Program-made: the position numbers and the translations under genes
Notes under the pieces: generated by a model
Seen by the model: the letters and a program-made list of their open reading frames with translations, nothing else
The model's database searches: none
What the model was told of the DNA's origin: nothing
Assembly: GCA_031761405.1 (NCBI GenBank)
Contig: JASEVX010000008.1
Location: forward strand, 71,898,723 to 71,962,722
Length of the DNA stretch: 64,000 nt
From: Serripes groenlandicus
Lineage: Eukaryota > Mollusca > Bivalvia > Cardiida > Cardiidae
Direction: 5' to 3'
Shown: positions 43,863 to 56,900 of the stretch, one piece after another
How the letters are laid out: each line of letters opens with the position of its first letter
Position numbering within the stretch: the first letter of the stretch is position 1

Positions 43863-45255
43863 ACGATAAATAACTAACTCATCACCGAGGCGGACGCTCT
43901 AGATAACCAATATACCATCGAGGTGGACGCTCTAGATAACCAATACACCACCTAGGTGGACGCTCTAAATAACCAATACATTACCGAGGCGGACGCTCTA
44001 GATAACCAATATACCATCGAGGTGGACGCTTTAGATAACCAATACATCACCGTGGTGGTAGCTATAAATAACCAATACACCATCAAGGAGGACGCTCTAT
44101 ATAACAAATACACCATCTCGGTGAACGCTCTACAAAACCAATACAGCACCGAGGCGGACGCTCTAGATAACCAATATATATCATTGAGGTAGACGCTCGA
44201 AATAACCAATACATCACAGAGGTGGACGCTCTAGAAAACCAATATACTATCGAGATGAACGCTCTAGATAACCAATACATCATCAAGGTGGACGCTCTAT
44301 ATAACCAATATACCATCGAGGTGGAGGCTAAAAAACCAACACATCAATTAGGTGGACGCTCTAGATAACCAATATACCATCGAGGTGGACGATCTAGATA
44401 ACCAATACATTACCGAGGCGGACGCTCTAGATAACCAATATACCATTGAGGTAGATGCTCTAGATAACCAATGTACCATCGAGTTGGACGCTCTAGATAA
44501 CCAATACATCACCGAGGTGGACGCTCTAGATAACAAATACACCATCTAGGTGGACGCTCTAGATAACCAATACACCATCTAGGTGGACGCTCTAGATAAC
44601 CAATACATTACCGAGGCGGACGCTCTAGATAACCAATATACCATCGAGGTGGACGCTCTAGATAACCAATACATCACGAGGCGGAAGCTATAAATAACCA
44701 AAACACCATCGAGGTGGATGCTCTATATAACAAATACACCATCTCGGTGAACGCTCTAGATAACCAATACATCACCGAGGCGGACGCTCTAGAAAACCAA
44801 TACACCATCGAGGTGGACTCTATAGATAACCAATACATCACCGAGGTGGTCGCTCGAAATGACCAATACATCATCGACGTGGACGCTCTAGATAACCAAT
44901 ACACAATCGAGGTGGACGCTCTAGATGACCAATACACCATCGAGTTGGACGCTCTATATAACCAATACACAACCGAGGTGGACACTCTAGATAACCAATA
45001 CATCACCGAGGTGGACGCTTTAGATAACCAATACACCATCGAGATGGACGCTCTAGATAACCGATACACCATCTCGGTGGACGCTCTAGATAACCAATAC
45101 ACAATCGAAGCGGACGCTCTAGATAACCAATACACCACCGAAGCGGACGCTCTAGATAACCAATACACCACCGAAGCGGACGCTCTAGATAACCAATACA
45201 CCATCGAATAGGACGCTCTAGATAACCAATACATCACCGAGGCGGACGCTTTAAC
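43862..45255. repeat. 33-bp satellite array amplified from a SINE box-A segment, about 42 copies
   Basis: On plus, the unit is GAGGTGGACGCTCTAGATAA then CCAATACACCATC. Read on minus it is CCTCGGTGGTGTATTGGTTA-like sequence, the 5' half of a tRNA head including box A. Units alternate mainly in CACC versus CATC and GGTGG versus GGCGG. Because 33 is divisible by three, open frames up to 187 codons appear on both strands (EVDALDNQYTI on plus, VYWLSRASTSM on minus). They reflect the period and have no independent support as genes. Confidence 0.95.
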
Positions 45256-45794
45256 TTTTCTGCAAGTGGATAAGGGTTAAATAGAAATGTACTTGTCATG
45301 TTTTTCGACCAATGGCTTGAATGTGTTTGTAGACGATGAAATAGTTTTTAAATGAGATCCAAGCTTTTAAAGTAGGAGATTTTCAAACGTTGCATTAAAA
45401 GCATGATTTTAATGGAAACAAGCAACACGCCCTACCTAACTTTATCATCTCATCCTCCTTAAAAATACGTACCCACCTTATTGTTTGACGAATTCTATTT
45501 TTTCCTTTGGTTTTCAAAGAGAACATCAGACGAAATTAGTTTAAATCAGAGCAGTAGTTTCAGAGATGACAATTTATCAAGACAAGAGAACGTCTGAAAA
45601 AAAATTGAGCCACCTCCCCCAAAAAGAAGAAAAAGATATCAATAGCGCTCCATGGAATGCATAATAAGTGAGACAATGGACGTACCCTTTTCTTAAAAAA
45701 GGAATATCATTTTTAAAAAAAGCAGGCTACTGTTACATTTCTTGTATCGGTCCATTCTTCAGATTGTATAAGTGTGTCAACTTTAAAGTGGATG

Positions 45795-45975
45795 ACACAG
45801 CATGACAGACATATGTCACAGCTTGACAGACCAGACATATGAAAACATCCTGACAGACATATGACACAGCTTAACAAACATATGACAAAGCTTCAAAATC
45901 ATATGACACAGCCTGATAGACATATGACACAGCCTGATATGCAAATGACAAAGCCTGGTAGACATATGACGCAGA
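45795..45975. repeat. degenerate 18-24-bp minisatellite
   Basis: GACAGACATATGACACAGC-like units recur about nine times with TATGACACAGCCTGATAG variants. The bases 45256-45794 hold nothing recognisable. Confidence 0.8.
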
Positions 45976-46139
45976 AGAGATCTCTAAGTATCTCCCTGCC
46001 ACAAAACATCATTACGTTATTTGTAAGGCTATGTATAACTACCAACTCGTTCTTTGACCAAAGTAAATGTAACGTGATCTTCTCTAAGGTCCCTTGATGC
46101 AGGGCCCCTGTATGAACTATCAAGAAAATCTACTTAACA

Positions 46140-46720
46140 ACAAGTGTTTAAATCACTTGTACATACATATGAAATACATATACCAGCTCCCTTAATATGG
46201 AATCTTTTTGAGAGTTTGAATGAAATCAACAAATGGAAATGCTAGAGTGATAACATCGTAACACAAACATGTTTAAGTTCTCTTGATACTAAACCTTTGT
46301 ATGAAGAATTCTGCCAACAAAGGTAAGAATAAGATTGAAGACCTAATTGTGTACACACATTTTTTAGCATGTGCTACCTTGATCTTTGGTGGTACATCTC
46401 ATACTGGACTAAGCTCCATTCAAACCTTTGTATGAATATGCTAGAGCAATAACATTGTGTTGTACAGACGCATAATAGCCAGTGTGACCTTGTACTTTGA
46501 TGCAAAAGTTTCCAAACCCTTGACACTGCACTTTGAAAAAAATATGAAGAAATTCAAGCCACAAATGAAAGTGCTAGAGTGCTGACGTTGTGTGTTATGA
46601 CAGACTGAACAAAAGAACCCTATAAGTCCCCCTATTTTATGATGGGGGCATAACAACTCTGAACATACAGACACATATACAGATGGACAGTGATTCATCT
46701 CAACAGCTTACCCAAGCTCT
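46140..46720. repeat. dispersed repeat, diverged
   Basis: AAACCTTTGTATGAA, ATGCTAGAGTGATAACATCG and GTGCTAGAGTGCTGACGTTG type segments recur three times at roughly 130-170-bp spacing. It looks like an old tandemly organised dispersed repeat; no gene. Confidence 0.55.
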
Positions 46721-46837
46721 TAAATGCGCTTCAGTTATCTTAAAAGAAATAATTTAAGAATCAAAGGTAGATCCATCATGGAAACAGATAAGTACAGACA
46801 CAACATTATTGACTTATATGCATGCTTAATAATATCA

Positions 46838-47000
46838 TTTATACAACAATTTTGCAGCAGACAACTTTGAAATTGCGCAAGTTTTCCTTTTCCCACAATG
46901 TTTTAAATCTTTTTCATAAATTATATCTTTATCTATAGAGATTTCAAATATGTTTTTAAAGTCGTCTGCTGTATATTTGATGTATGTGGGAAAGGGTTAA
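46838..47000. mobile_element. palindromic TTAA-type element
   Basis: Left arm TTTTGCAGCAGACAACTTTG and right arm AAGTCGTCTGCTGTATATTT, ending TGTATGTGGGAAAGGGTTAA. Centre TTTTCCTTTTCCCACAATG. Confidence 0.7.
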
Positions 47001-47039
47001 ATAAAAGTATGACTCTTGGAAACTTGAGCCGCTCCCATC

Positions 47040-47255
47040 TCATATAACACATCAGCAACAGACATTTGAAAATATTCAGTAAAATCTATGGAAACTCTAT
47101 AAATAAAAGAACATTTTTAATAAAGCTTTTAAAAAAATCTAGCAAACGTAGAAATTGCTTATCATGAGCAATTTCTTCTCTTTTACATATTGTTTTCAAA
47201 AGTCATCTGTTGCACAAGCATCGAAAAATGTCTGTATGTGGGTAAGCGTTAATAT
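47040..47255. mobile_element. palindromic TTAA-type element, second adjacent copy
   Basis: ACACATCAGCAACAGACATT at the left; AATTGCTTATCATGAGCAAT at the centre (a near-perfect palindrome); AAAGTCATCTGTTGCACAAG and CTGTATGTGGGTAAGCGTTAA at the right. Confidence 0.7.
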
Positions 47256-47394
47256 GCTATATAAACTGATTGATAGCACAAACAAGAGAATAATGGCGGT
47301 CCTTTATCGCTCACCTGATATAACAGCACTATATTGAGATATTAGATTGTACTGTACTTTGTAAGTCTCTTATTTGCCTGAAGCAGTAAATGTA

Positions 47395-47630
47395 TTGACT
47401 ATGGTGTGACGCAGGGATATATTGATGACCTTGAGCTATTTGCATACATTTATATACAATATATTTCTTAAAATCATGAGCTACCGCGAAGGGGCCAACT
47501 TTGACCCCAGGGGGATGATGATGACCTTGAGTTATATGACATACATTTATGTACAATGTTTTCGGAAAGTTATGCGCCACCAGGGATGGGAGCAACTTTG
47601 ACCCCAGGGAGATAATGTCAACAACAGTAA
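47395..47630. repeat. tandem pair, about 115-bp step
   Basis: GATGACCTTGAGCTATTTGC, ACATTTATATACAATATATT and CAACTTTGACCCCAGGGGGA recur as GATGACCTTGAGTTATATGA, ACATTTATGTACAATGTTTT and CAACTTTGACCCCAGGGAGA. The 88-codon minus frame over it is incidental. From 47631 to 47900 only AT-rich sequence is seen. Confidence 0.85.
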
Positions 47631-47899
47631 CTGGATTTCCATTTTAGGATTTTAGATACAAACAAGAAAATATCAACACTTGCAGTTTTTAACAAATATA
47701 TTTAAAGCTCTTAACATTTATTATATATATATGTATAAGACAAACACACACATGCTATGGTTTTCAATTGATAGAAATGATTTGATTAATCTTGTGTGAG
47801 GGTTACCGAAGGATCATTTGTTGATTATTTTACATTCAGACCAGTATTTTTACAGAAGCAGATTTTTAAAGTCTTTACTATAAACATTAAACAAAAAAA

Positions 47900-48110
47900 C
47901 CCGTTCCGATGAGTAATGACAATGGCTCAGCTCAACTGCACTTTTTGCTCAGGTGAGCATAAAACTGAACAAACAGTTTGCTCCATACACTTCATAAGTC
48001 AAACGGATGGACCACCAAACCAGCCAACAGGTTGAGTCCAGTAAACCCCTATCAAACTGATGGACCACCAAACCAACCAACAGGCTGATACCAGTATTCC
48101 CTCATCAATA
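47900..48110. repeat. repeat terminus and a 50-bp tandem pair
   Basis: CTTTTTGCTCAGGTGAGCAT matches the dispersed-repeat terminus near 38755. CGGATGGACCACCAAACCAG and TGATGGACCACCAAACCAAC follow as a tandem pair. Confidence 0.6.
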
Positions 48111-48239
48111 TATGTTTGCATTGGTTTAAGAAAATATTTCAATAAATAAAAAGAGTTTAAATGCAAAGATGCAAATTTAACTGATAATATATGTATACTA
48201 TGGTGGCATATTACTGCCGTAATGTTTTGTACAATATAA

Positions 48240-48900
48240 ACAGGTTACCTAGTTAGGGTTTGCGCATTTCACTTTTTAAGTAACATAATACCTGGTAAAC
48301 TAGATGGGATTCGTGTGACCACTTATTTGATATTCTCGAAACGTTAGACTGAAAACAGGCATGAAAGTGCCCAGAAATGTCACCCATTACATGTTTATTC
48401 TGCACTTTGCAACACTAATAATTTATCTAGTTATGTTTGCGAATTTCACTGAATATGTAACATACTAACTGCTTAACTAGATAAGATTCGTGTTACCACT
48501 TATTTGATATTCTCGAAACGTAAGACTAAAAGCAGGCATAATAGTGTCCAGAAATGCCACCCGTAACATGTTTATTATGTACTGTGCAACGCTAATAGGT
48601 TATCTAGTTATGGTTTATTTCACTTAATACGTAACATACTAACTGCTTAACTAGATAATATTCGTGTAGCGAGTTTTCACTAATAAATATATTTATACGT
48701 CCATTAACTTACAACTAAAATCCAATCTAGTTAACTACTTATCAAAACACTTAATAACTGTTTAAATAGATAAGATTCGTGCTACCATATATCCAGTTGT
48801 ATATACATCGAAGGTATATCTATTCATCACTTAATAAGTAACATAATAACTGAGTAGCTAGATAAGATTCTTGTTGCCAGTTATCGATTACGCGTTTATT
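48240..48900. repeat. tandem repeat of about 178 bp, 2 full and 3 partial copies
   Basis: ACTTATTTGATATTCTCGAA occurs at about 48322 and 48500. AACTAGATAAGATTCGTG-type segments lie at 48300, 48478, 48655, 48768 and 48860. Inverted pieces of the same unit (CGAATCTTATTTAGTTATCC, CGAATCTTATCTACTTAACC) lie at 49545 and 49653. Confidence 0.85.
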
Positions 48901-48943
48901 GCATGGGTCATAGAGCGGTAATTCAAATGACGTAATAAGTGTA

Positions 48944-49022
48944 GGCGCTTAGTGCATTAGTAACGCACTTGGTTTAAGAACATTTTCGCATAGGAAGTGC
49001 GCCGGTTCGAGTATTGTGATTG
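48944..49022 (+). mobile_element. tRNA-like head, possibly SINE or tRNA pseudogene
   Basis: GGCGCTTAGTGCATTAGTAA resembles a tRNA D-arm with box A, and GTGCGCCGGTTCGAGTATTG resembles a T-arm with box B. The distance between them leaves room for a long variable arm. The acceptor stem does not pair, so a functional tRNA is unlikely. From 49023 to 50240 no gene is seen. Confidence 0.4.
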
Positions 49023-50274
49023 TTTTTCTTAGAAATACATTTCATCATTAATTTGTCACATTAATGTGTTCATATGATTAATGTAAACGCCTTCTGCAAC
49101 CTCTGCAACGTGCTGAGTAGAACAAAAAGTTGTGAATTAAAAAAAACAAAAAAACACTGCATTTAGTTCACCTATGGTTTGTGAAAACCTATTGGAAAAC
49201 AAACAATTCTCAGTTGTATTGATTCTAGTAAAGGTTGAACACAATAGAACACTGTAAGAATTCGTCTGGTAATAAAACGAATTTGTTTATTTTAAAAGTG
49301 TTATTTGTTTTTCAAACAAGGTATGACACTGAGGTCCAGTTTTCTTTTACATAACTAGAAAATTTAGATACAGAGGTAAATAGTTGTCATTATAACTGTG
49401 TTCAATTTATAAGATGAAGAAAAGTACTCAAGAAAGAATGATTGAAATAGATCAACAGCCGTTATTTCAATAAACATGTAAAAACATAAAGTCCTCCCCC
49501 CTCCATTCCTGGATCTGCCACTGATGTTCTTTAAATGGTAATACGAATCTTATTTAGTTATCCAGTGAGTATGTGATATAATAAATAGTTAACTAGATAG
49601 GATTGCAGTTGTACGTTAATTATATGTCTATTTTGTTCATAACCGACAACACGAATCTTATCTACTTAACCAGTTATTATTTGAAAAAAAAAGTAGTTAT
49701 TTTTTATTATCTTTATTTCCTCTGATCACCGAAGATAGTACAAAGTACAAAGAAACAATACAAATTTGACAGAGAATGTTCACACAAACATTGAACAAAC
49801 AGTGATAACAATTGAATAGTTAACACATTTACACAAACATCATTCATTTCGTAAAGTTGATTATAAAAGCACGTATACATCAATACAAGTACAGGGAAAT
49901 GTACTTATGAAACCCTGCACATGTGCAGACGCGTTTGTAAATAGACAAAAATATATACAATGAGTACAATTACATTCATTCACGTTACAAGCACAACAAA
50001 TACAGAGTTAGTTTTTGTGAAAACTCTGGATATTCTGCTCAAATGAGTAAAACAATCGGAGTCTTCATTGTTCGCAAGACATATTTTTAGATACCCCTTT
50101 TGAGCACCTCATCGAAACGAAATATGAAGTGCTCTGAATGGTATAGTAAATGTACAAAATGAGAAGACATAACAGAATACTTGACAGACAGATGAGAGGA
50201 GGGATATAATATGTTTGTCTCTATATATAGGAGAGAATGAGAAATCAAAACAGATGAAAGACAGAGGGTGATGA

Positions 50275-50400
50275 AGAAAAGATATATGTATATATACATT
50301 AGCACATATACACATACATACATAAACACGTATATATATATATACATGTACACATACAAGCACACACGTACACATAAGTACACAGACATACATATAAGAA
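50275..50400. repeat. (TA)n/(CA)n/(TACA)n simple repeat
   Basis: Alternating purine-pyrimidine tract with ATATATATATATACATGTAC and many ACATAC units. Open frames of 70-100 codons overlapping it arise from the simple sequence. Confidence 0.9.
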
Positions 50401-50788
50401 AGTCACTTTGTGGTTGTAAATTTCACATTGTATACTGTACCAACCTAGCAGACATAAAACCATATCTGCACGTGTTCTAGAGGGTAAATGCTGTGAATTT
50501 TTGGGCACATGATTTCCGTTCAATGTTCAACGTTCTGGTTATCTGTAGACGACATCCGTACTAAAGACGTCTAATGCATGTGAGTCAAAATGCGTCTGCA
50601 TGCGGGGAAAGATAAATTAGAAATTGTAGATGGATATAAGTTATTATCTCAAATGATTTGCCATCAGTAAACAATGTTCAAATTTCAAAGATTATATTTC
50701 ATGTCAATAGGTGGGAGAGGAGTTATTGAACTATCTTGACATGCCGTGCCATCTGGCTACACTCCTTTCCTTTTTATCGTTTTTGTTA

Positions 50789-50957
50789 CTAGTAGTCAGG
50801 TGGTGGTTCCCGATTATATCTATTTGTCTCGATGTAAAACGACTCTCTGGACTGTACCTTCCGAGACCGTTGATTAGTTGGTGTTAAAGGACAAACTGTT
50901 TGGTTGGTATGACTTTCACTGGTCTTTGGTCCATCAGTATCTCGAAAGAAAGATATT
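50789..50957 (-). CDS. cadherin-like gene, last coding exon (cytoplasmic tail)
   Basis: Begins after the acceptor TTTTTTTTGGTAG. The first base completes Ile with the AT of the transmembrane exon, then ISFFRDTDGPKTSESHTNQT, VCPLTPTNQRSRKVQSRESF, YIETNRYNREPPPDY and TAG. It is basic and Ser/Thr-rich. The final PPPDY contains PPxY, the ligand of WW domains such as those of Nedd4-type ubiquitin ligases and YAP-type coactivators; binding is an inference. No clear AATAAA signal was found just downstream. Confidence 0.8.
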
Positions 50958-53900
50958 CTACCAAAAAAAAAAATACACCGTTTTCTACAGGAAAACTTGA
51001 AGAATAGATTTCTACACATTAAAGAAGTACAGAAATTCTTTATATAAAAAGAAACTGAAATCTGGTTGGCTAAGTCACAATCCCCATTATTAGATATTTC
51101 TACTGTCATGCAGTGAACCTTAGTTTATTCCCCACTATGGATCGTAAACAAGACTTTAAAAATGGAAATAAAGCTTTCCCTTGTTTGTGAGATATGGGCT
51201 TATAGATGTCTATGTAAAGGAATTAATTTGATTGAAGTTAAATAACCTCTATTTAGACAACACAGAAGGTGCATCTTAATTATAGTTAAGCTGTTTAGAT
51301 GAGCAATGTTGTAAGTAGTGTATAGCTAGAATGAAATGAGTTAGAGATGATGGCTTTCAAGTATTATAATCATAGCTCTGTATAGCATGGATATTTCTAA
51401 AATCCTCATTACAATATTTCACCCAATGATGTAGGTAATAAACACTTTCCCACAAACAGACGATTTCTGCTGACTCTCCTGTATATGACTTTTAAATACA
51501 TTGAAGCAGGTGGAGTAATTTTTCAAATTACTTTAAACTTTATATAATAGATAGCTATGCCCCTGTGATGTCAATGATTGTAAAAATACTTTGATCCGTT
51601 CCCACATACAGCACATCTGCAACAGTCGAAAATGAAATCACATGGAAAATCTCTATAAATTAAAGTTTAATTACTGAAACAAGAGGGCCATGATATCCCC
51701 GGATCGCTAACCTGAGTAATGCAATGTGATTTGACATACAACTCATAAAGTCAATCACAATCACTCAATTTACGGGCAGGTAAGCTAATAGTAGAGTGTG
51801 CATAAAATTCTTGGTAAGTTTGGCCCTGTTGTTTTACTTAAATAAGCAAAAGTTGAACATAGCCTAGATATCATCAAGACAACCATTATGACAAATTTTA
51901 AAATGCATACAACAGCAACTTCCAGAGTGTTAAGAAGCTTTCCCTTCAATTTGGCCTAGTGACCTAGTTTTAGATAATACATGATCCATATTCGAACTTA
52001 AGACAACGTTTTAACTTGCACAATTTAAAAAGCTAGATTTCATAAAGAGACTCATTCCGACAAAGCGTCAACATGATAAAGTCAATTAACAGCTTCAAGA
52101 GCGTTAACAAGATTTTGCTGCAAATTGACCTAGATTTCTTGAATAGACATGACCCATTTGAAACAGTTTTCTTTCTAAAACAAATTAAAATGTTCAAGTT
52201 AAAAATGCGATTTCAAGACGTCTTTCAAGATTTTCTTCAAGAGTGGCCCACATGAGTCAGTTATCATCAAGACAAACATTCTTATTAAGTTTTAAAGATG
52301 TGGTTCCTAGAGTGTTAACAAGGTTTTCCAAAATCTGGCCAAGTGACCTAATATTTCTACCCAGTTTCAAATAATGGCAAATTGAGATTAAGTTCTGATA
52401 AATTTTCATGAAGATTGGATTCAACATAGTGCATGTCGAGTATTAACACATCAGACGGACAACATACAAAATGTGATCACAATACCAACCTTGAGAACTT
52501 TGTACTAAGGTGAGCTAAACAAGTGAACTCTTTGTGGCTATTTCTTGCTTGGTCATAATGTTTTCAAAAGTAATTTATCTGCTGCAGAAAGCATCTATAT
52601 ATGGGAAAGGAAGATGAATGAATTTTCAGTTAGTACAATGTCTATGTGTATTATTATCAATGAGAGTATTACAGAAACAGACTATAAGGGTAATGAGTCA
52701 AAGTACCGTAGGAGGATCAAGTAGAACTGATGTAACACAAACTAAAATAGGAGTGATGGTCTGAATCCGTTCGTACAATATCCATGAGTATTATGAATGA
52801 GAGTATTACAGAACCAGGCTATGGGGTGGGGAAGGTTATGTGGGGGGGGGGGGGGCAAAGCAGTCGGAAGATGTAATGTAACACCTAGGGAGTAATGGGT
52901 TAAAGCAGTAGCATGATGCAATAGAACTGATGTAACACAAACTAAAATAGAAGTGGTGCTCTGAATCCGTTAGTTCAATGTCCATGTGTATTATAAATGA
53001 GAGTATTACAGAAGCAGACTATGTGGTAATGGGTCAAAGCAATAGGAGGATGCAATAGAACAGATGTAACACAGACTAAAATAGGAGTGGTGCACTCTGG
53101 AAACCAACCGTTAGACAGTTAATCTAGATCTGGAAGAGTATATGCCAAGTCCTATCAGACTCTGCACTGTTGACCAAGAAATCATAGAAGGTGTAAACAA
53201 GCTTTTATGAGGTAGTATAAACTTGGACCCTTTACCCTTTCCCACATATTAAAAACCAGCAGCAGACAACTTTGAAAACATCTAGTAAATAAACACAGAA
53301 AACCTCTATAAATGAAGGTATAATTACTGAAATAAGTTGAAAGCCTTGTGACAAAAGCGGAAACTGTTATACGCTGTCAAGAGACGTCTACTGCACCGGC
53401 GACAGGGATGTGTAGGCAAGTGTTTTTACAACAGTTGTTATCATTATGTTAAGGCTGGTTTTCCTGGAGCACGACTCATAGGAATTTATATAACAAAATG
53501 GAGTCAACAGTGATATTTTAAGAGTTCTTTGAATGCTTTTAAAACAACACTGGGAAAAATGTCATATCTGGAAGATTGGGGGTACAGTTTTGAGAAATAG
53601 TCGAATATATTCCTTGAAAAGAGAAATTAGCTTTTCAACATTAATAGCAGTTCTCTGATGCAACAAGACGTTTGTATCATGGAACGGGTCAAACTGTTAT
53701 TGACACAGTGTATGCAAATATCACCCCAGTGTAACCAATTTACAACCTGGCCGCTGAGTAAAAAAGCAAATACAATTGTTTAGTAGAGACACAGAGTAAA
53801 CCTAATACAAACTGATATTTATCTGTAATTATTATGCTACAGGCTTTTCTCTAGCTGCACTATTTAATAATCAAGAGGCTTGACTCTATATGCACTATAA

Positions 53901-56900
53901 AGTTATATAGTTCCGCGCAAAAATTTAACCAGAATTTCTAAGTAAAGAAAGGGCCATAATTATATGCAAGATAGAGATATTTAACTTGATTATTTACATA
54001 GGTGTGAAAGTTGGTAAGCATTATAGTTAGTTTTAATGCAATATATCTAGTAGTAACTTATCTTTGGTGAAATATATGTACTTCCATGCAAAACCTTAAC
54101 CAAGGTTTGTCGCCGATGCCGACGCAGAAGACAGGGTGAGTACAATAGCTCTTAAATCTCTGAATAGTTGAGCTAAAAATCAAATTCGGGCCTGCAAGGA
54201 AATGGCCAACAGAGGGATGAATCCAACCAGATAAGAATTACCATTTCCTACATGCAGATGGAATATGAGGAATTCTGCAGCAGAGGGCTTTTGACACAAA
54301 TGTGTTCAATTCTATTCATCAGGATTTCTTTTATTCATAGAAATTTTCCCATTCTTCACATAGATGGGTTTTAAAGTTGTCTGCTGCAGATGTGTTGAAT
54401 ATGTTTATCTAAACGTATACTTACATCTTTTTCCTATAAAAGACTGCTACAACTAGTAATATCAAAAGTGCCACCCCAGTGGTCGGTAAACCAACTTGTA
54501 AACCTATGTCACCATTTGTAGCATTCTGTTTATCTGTACCTGAAGCTATAGAACAAAGTCTTTGGTTTGAAACTCATTAATCAACTATTTCCCGCATTTT
54601 GAAAATTTTGCAGCAAGATTAGAAATTGCTCATAATGAACTTTTTTTCTTTTGCCGAAATGTTTCCAACTGTTCAATGATCATACTTTAATTTAATAAGA
54701 ATTTTATCATTTTCACGAGCTTGTCACACACAAAACAGACCTTTTGGGGCTAAAACAAATTTGTCAAATAAAGACATTAGGACCAAGATGGCACTAAATC
54801 GATCACCTAAGTCATAGTATGGTAGCAATTATTATCTGCAGATATCTGGATATCTTTTTCATTTCCCTCATTTCTGATGCCATCTTATCAGAACAGTCAA
54901 ATATATTGGTATATACACTGAAATAGGACATTGTAAGCGGCGTAGACTGCGCCATGTTTCATTAACAATGGTGAAGAAATAAAAAAAAGTAACATTTGTT
55001 TTTACTTCTTATCAACAGCAATTATTGCTGTCTGACGATGCAAATATGACGTCAAAAATCACGTAGTATACACTGATCTTGTTTGCTTTCCAATCACTGG
55101 TTCTAAGTAGAGAATAATCTAAAAATGTGTAAGAAACCAGTATGATGGTACGAATCGCGTGAATTTAGCAGGAATTGAGTAGTGCTCTGCATAAAACAAC
55201 CTTAGCTATAAATATTACACATGTGGTAACGCATGCCTGTGTTCATCTGACATACTTAAATTGTATAAATAAATAGTGCTCTATGATAAAACCAACCTTA
55301 GCTATAAATATTACACATGCGGTCTGTTTGTGTTCATCTGACATACTTAAATTGTATAAATAAATAGTGTTCTATTTGAAAATCAACCTTAGTTATAAAT
55401 ATTACACATGTGGTAATGTCTGACTGTGTTCATCTGACAAACTTGAATTGTATAAATGAGTAGTGAGTGCTCTGTTCATACAAGCCTTGGCTATAAATAG
55501 TACACATGTGGTAATGTCTGACTATGTTCATCTGACAAACTTGAATTGTATAAAAGAGTAGTGAGTGCTCTGTTCATACAAACCTTGGCTATAAATAGTA
55601 CACATGTGGTAATATCTGACTATGTTCATCTGACAAACTTGAATTGTATAAATGAGTAGCGCTCTCTGTAAAAAATAACCTTAGCTATAAATAGTACACA
55701 TGTGGTAATGCCCGCCTTTGTTCATCTAATATACTTGAGTTATATAAATGAGTAGCGCACTGTGAAAACCAACCTTAGATAAAAATAGTACACATGTGGT
55801 AATGTCTGCATGTGTTCAGCCGGCATGCTTCAATTGTATGAATGAGCTCTGATCTGCGTAAATCAACCTTAGTTATAAATAGTACACATGTGGTAATGTC
55901 TGACTGTGTTAATCTGACACTCTTGAATTGTATAAATGAGTAGTGAGTGATCGGTTCAAACCAACCTTGGATATAAATAGTACACATATGGTAATATCTG
56001 ACTGTGTTCATCTGACATACTTGAATTGTATAAATGAGTAGTGAGTGCTCTGTTCAATCCAACCTTGGCTATACATAGTACACATGTTGTGATGTCTGCC
56101 TGTGTTCCCTACTTGAATTGTATGAATGAGTAGTGCTCTGTGAACAGCAAACTTATAAACAGTACACATGTGGTAATACCCGCCTGTGTTCATCTAATAT
56201 ACTTGAATTGTATAAATGAGTAACGCTCTGTAAAAACCAACATTAGCTTAAAATAGTACATATGTCGTAATGTCTGCATGTGTACATCTGACATACATGA
56301 ATTGTATAAATGAGCTCTGCTCTGCGAAAACCAACTTTAGCTATGAATAGTACACGTGTGGTAATGTCTGCCTGTGTTCATCTGACATACTTGAATTGTA
56401 TAAATGAGCTCTGCTCTGCAAAACCCACCTTTGCTATAAATAGTACACATCTGGTTATGTTTGCATGTGATTCCAAATGGATACTTATTTACATATGATT
56501 CTTGAACACTTCATTGACTAGTTATAAACCAGGGTAAAAGGCAGATCAGACGACTACACAGATGCATTGGTCTTGATTTACATTGATCGCAAATGCCATA
56601 TTATTTGTTTTAGCTAAGCAGCGTTCCTTATGACAAGATGGCACATCAATTTGGCTACATTGTAAGGCAGCATTTCCCTGCATTGATGTGGTGTTTGCAC
56701 CCTTGTTATCTCCTCCAATCCTGAGGTGACTATTTTCACCATGACAAATAAGGCGGTCTACATAATGAGTTTACACTATGGTTAGGTTAACAGTACAGTG
56801 TATATCAGTATGAGGCTTACTGGGGCTAAAACATGCATTCTGAAAAAAGGTCAGAAAAATGTGTAGAAATGTATGAGATAATTGGGAATAAAAATACTTC

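Noticed and set aside
44674..45237. 187- and 165-codon open frames on opposite strands
   Set aside because: Both are consequences of the 33-bp SINE-derived satellite (11-residue periods on each strand). No start context, splice support or homology.
50087..50523. Overlapping 70-100-codon frames rich in Tyr, Val, Ile, Thr and His
   Set aside because: Translated simple sequence of the TA/CA tract at 50275-50400 plus AT-rich flanks.
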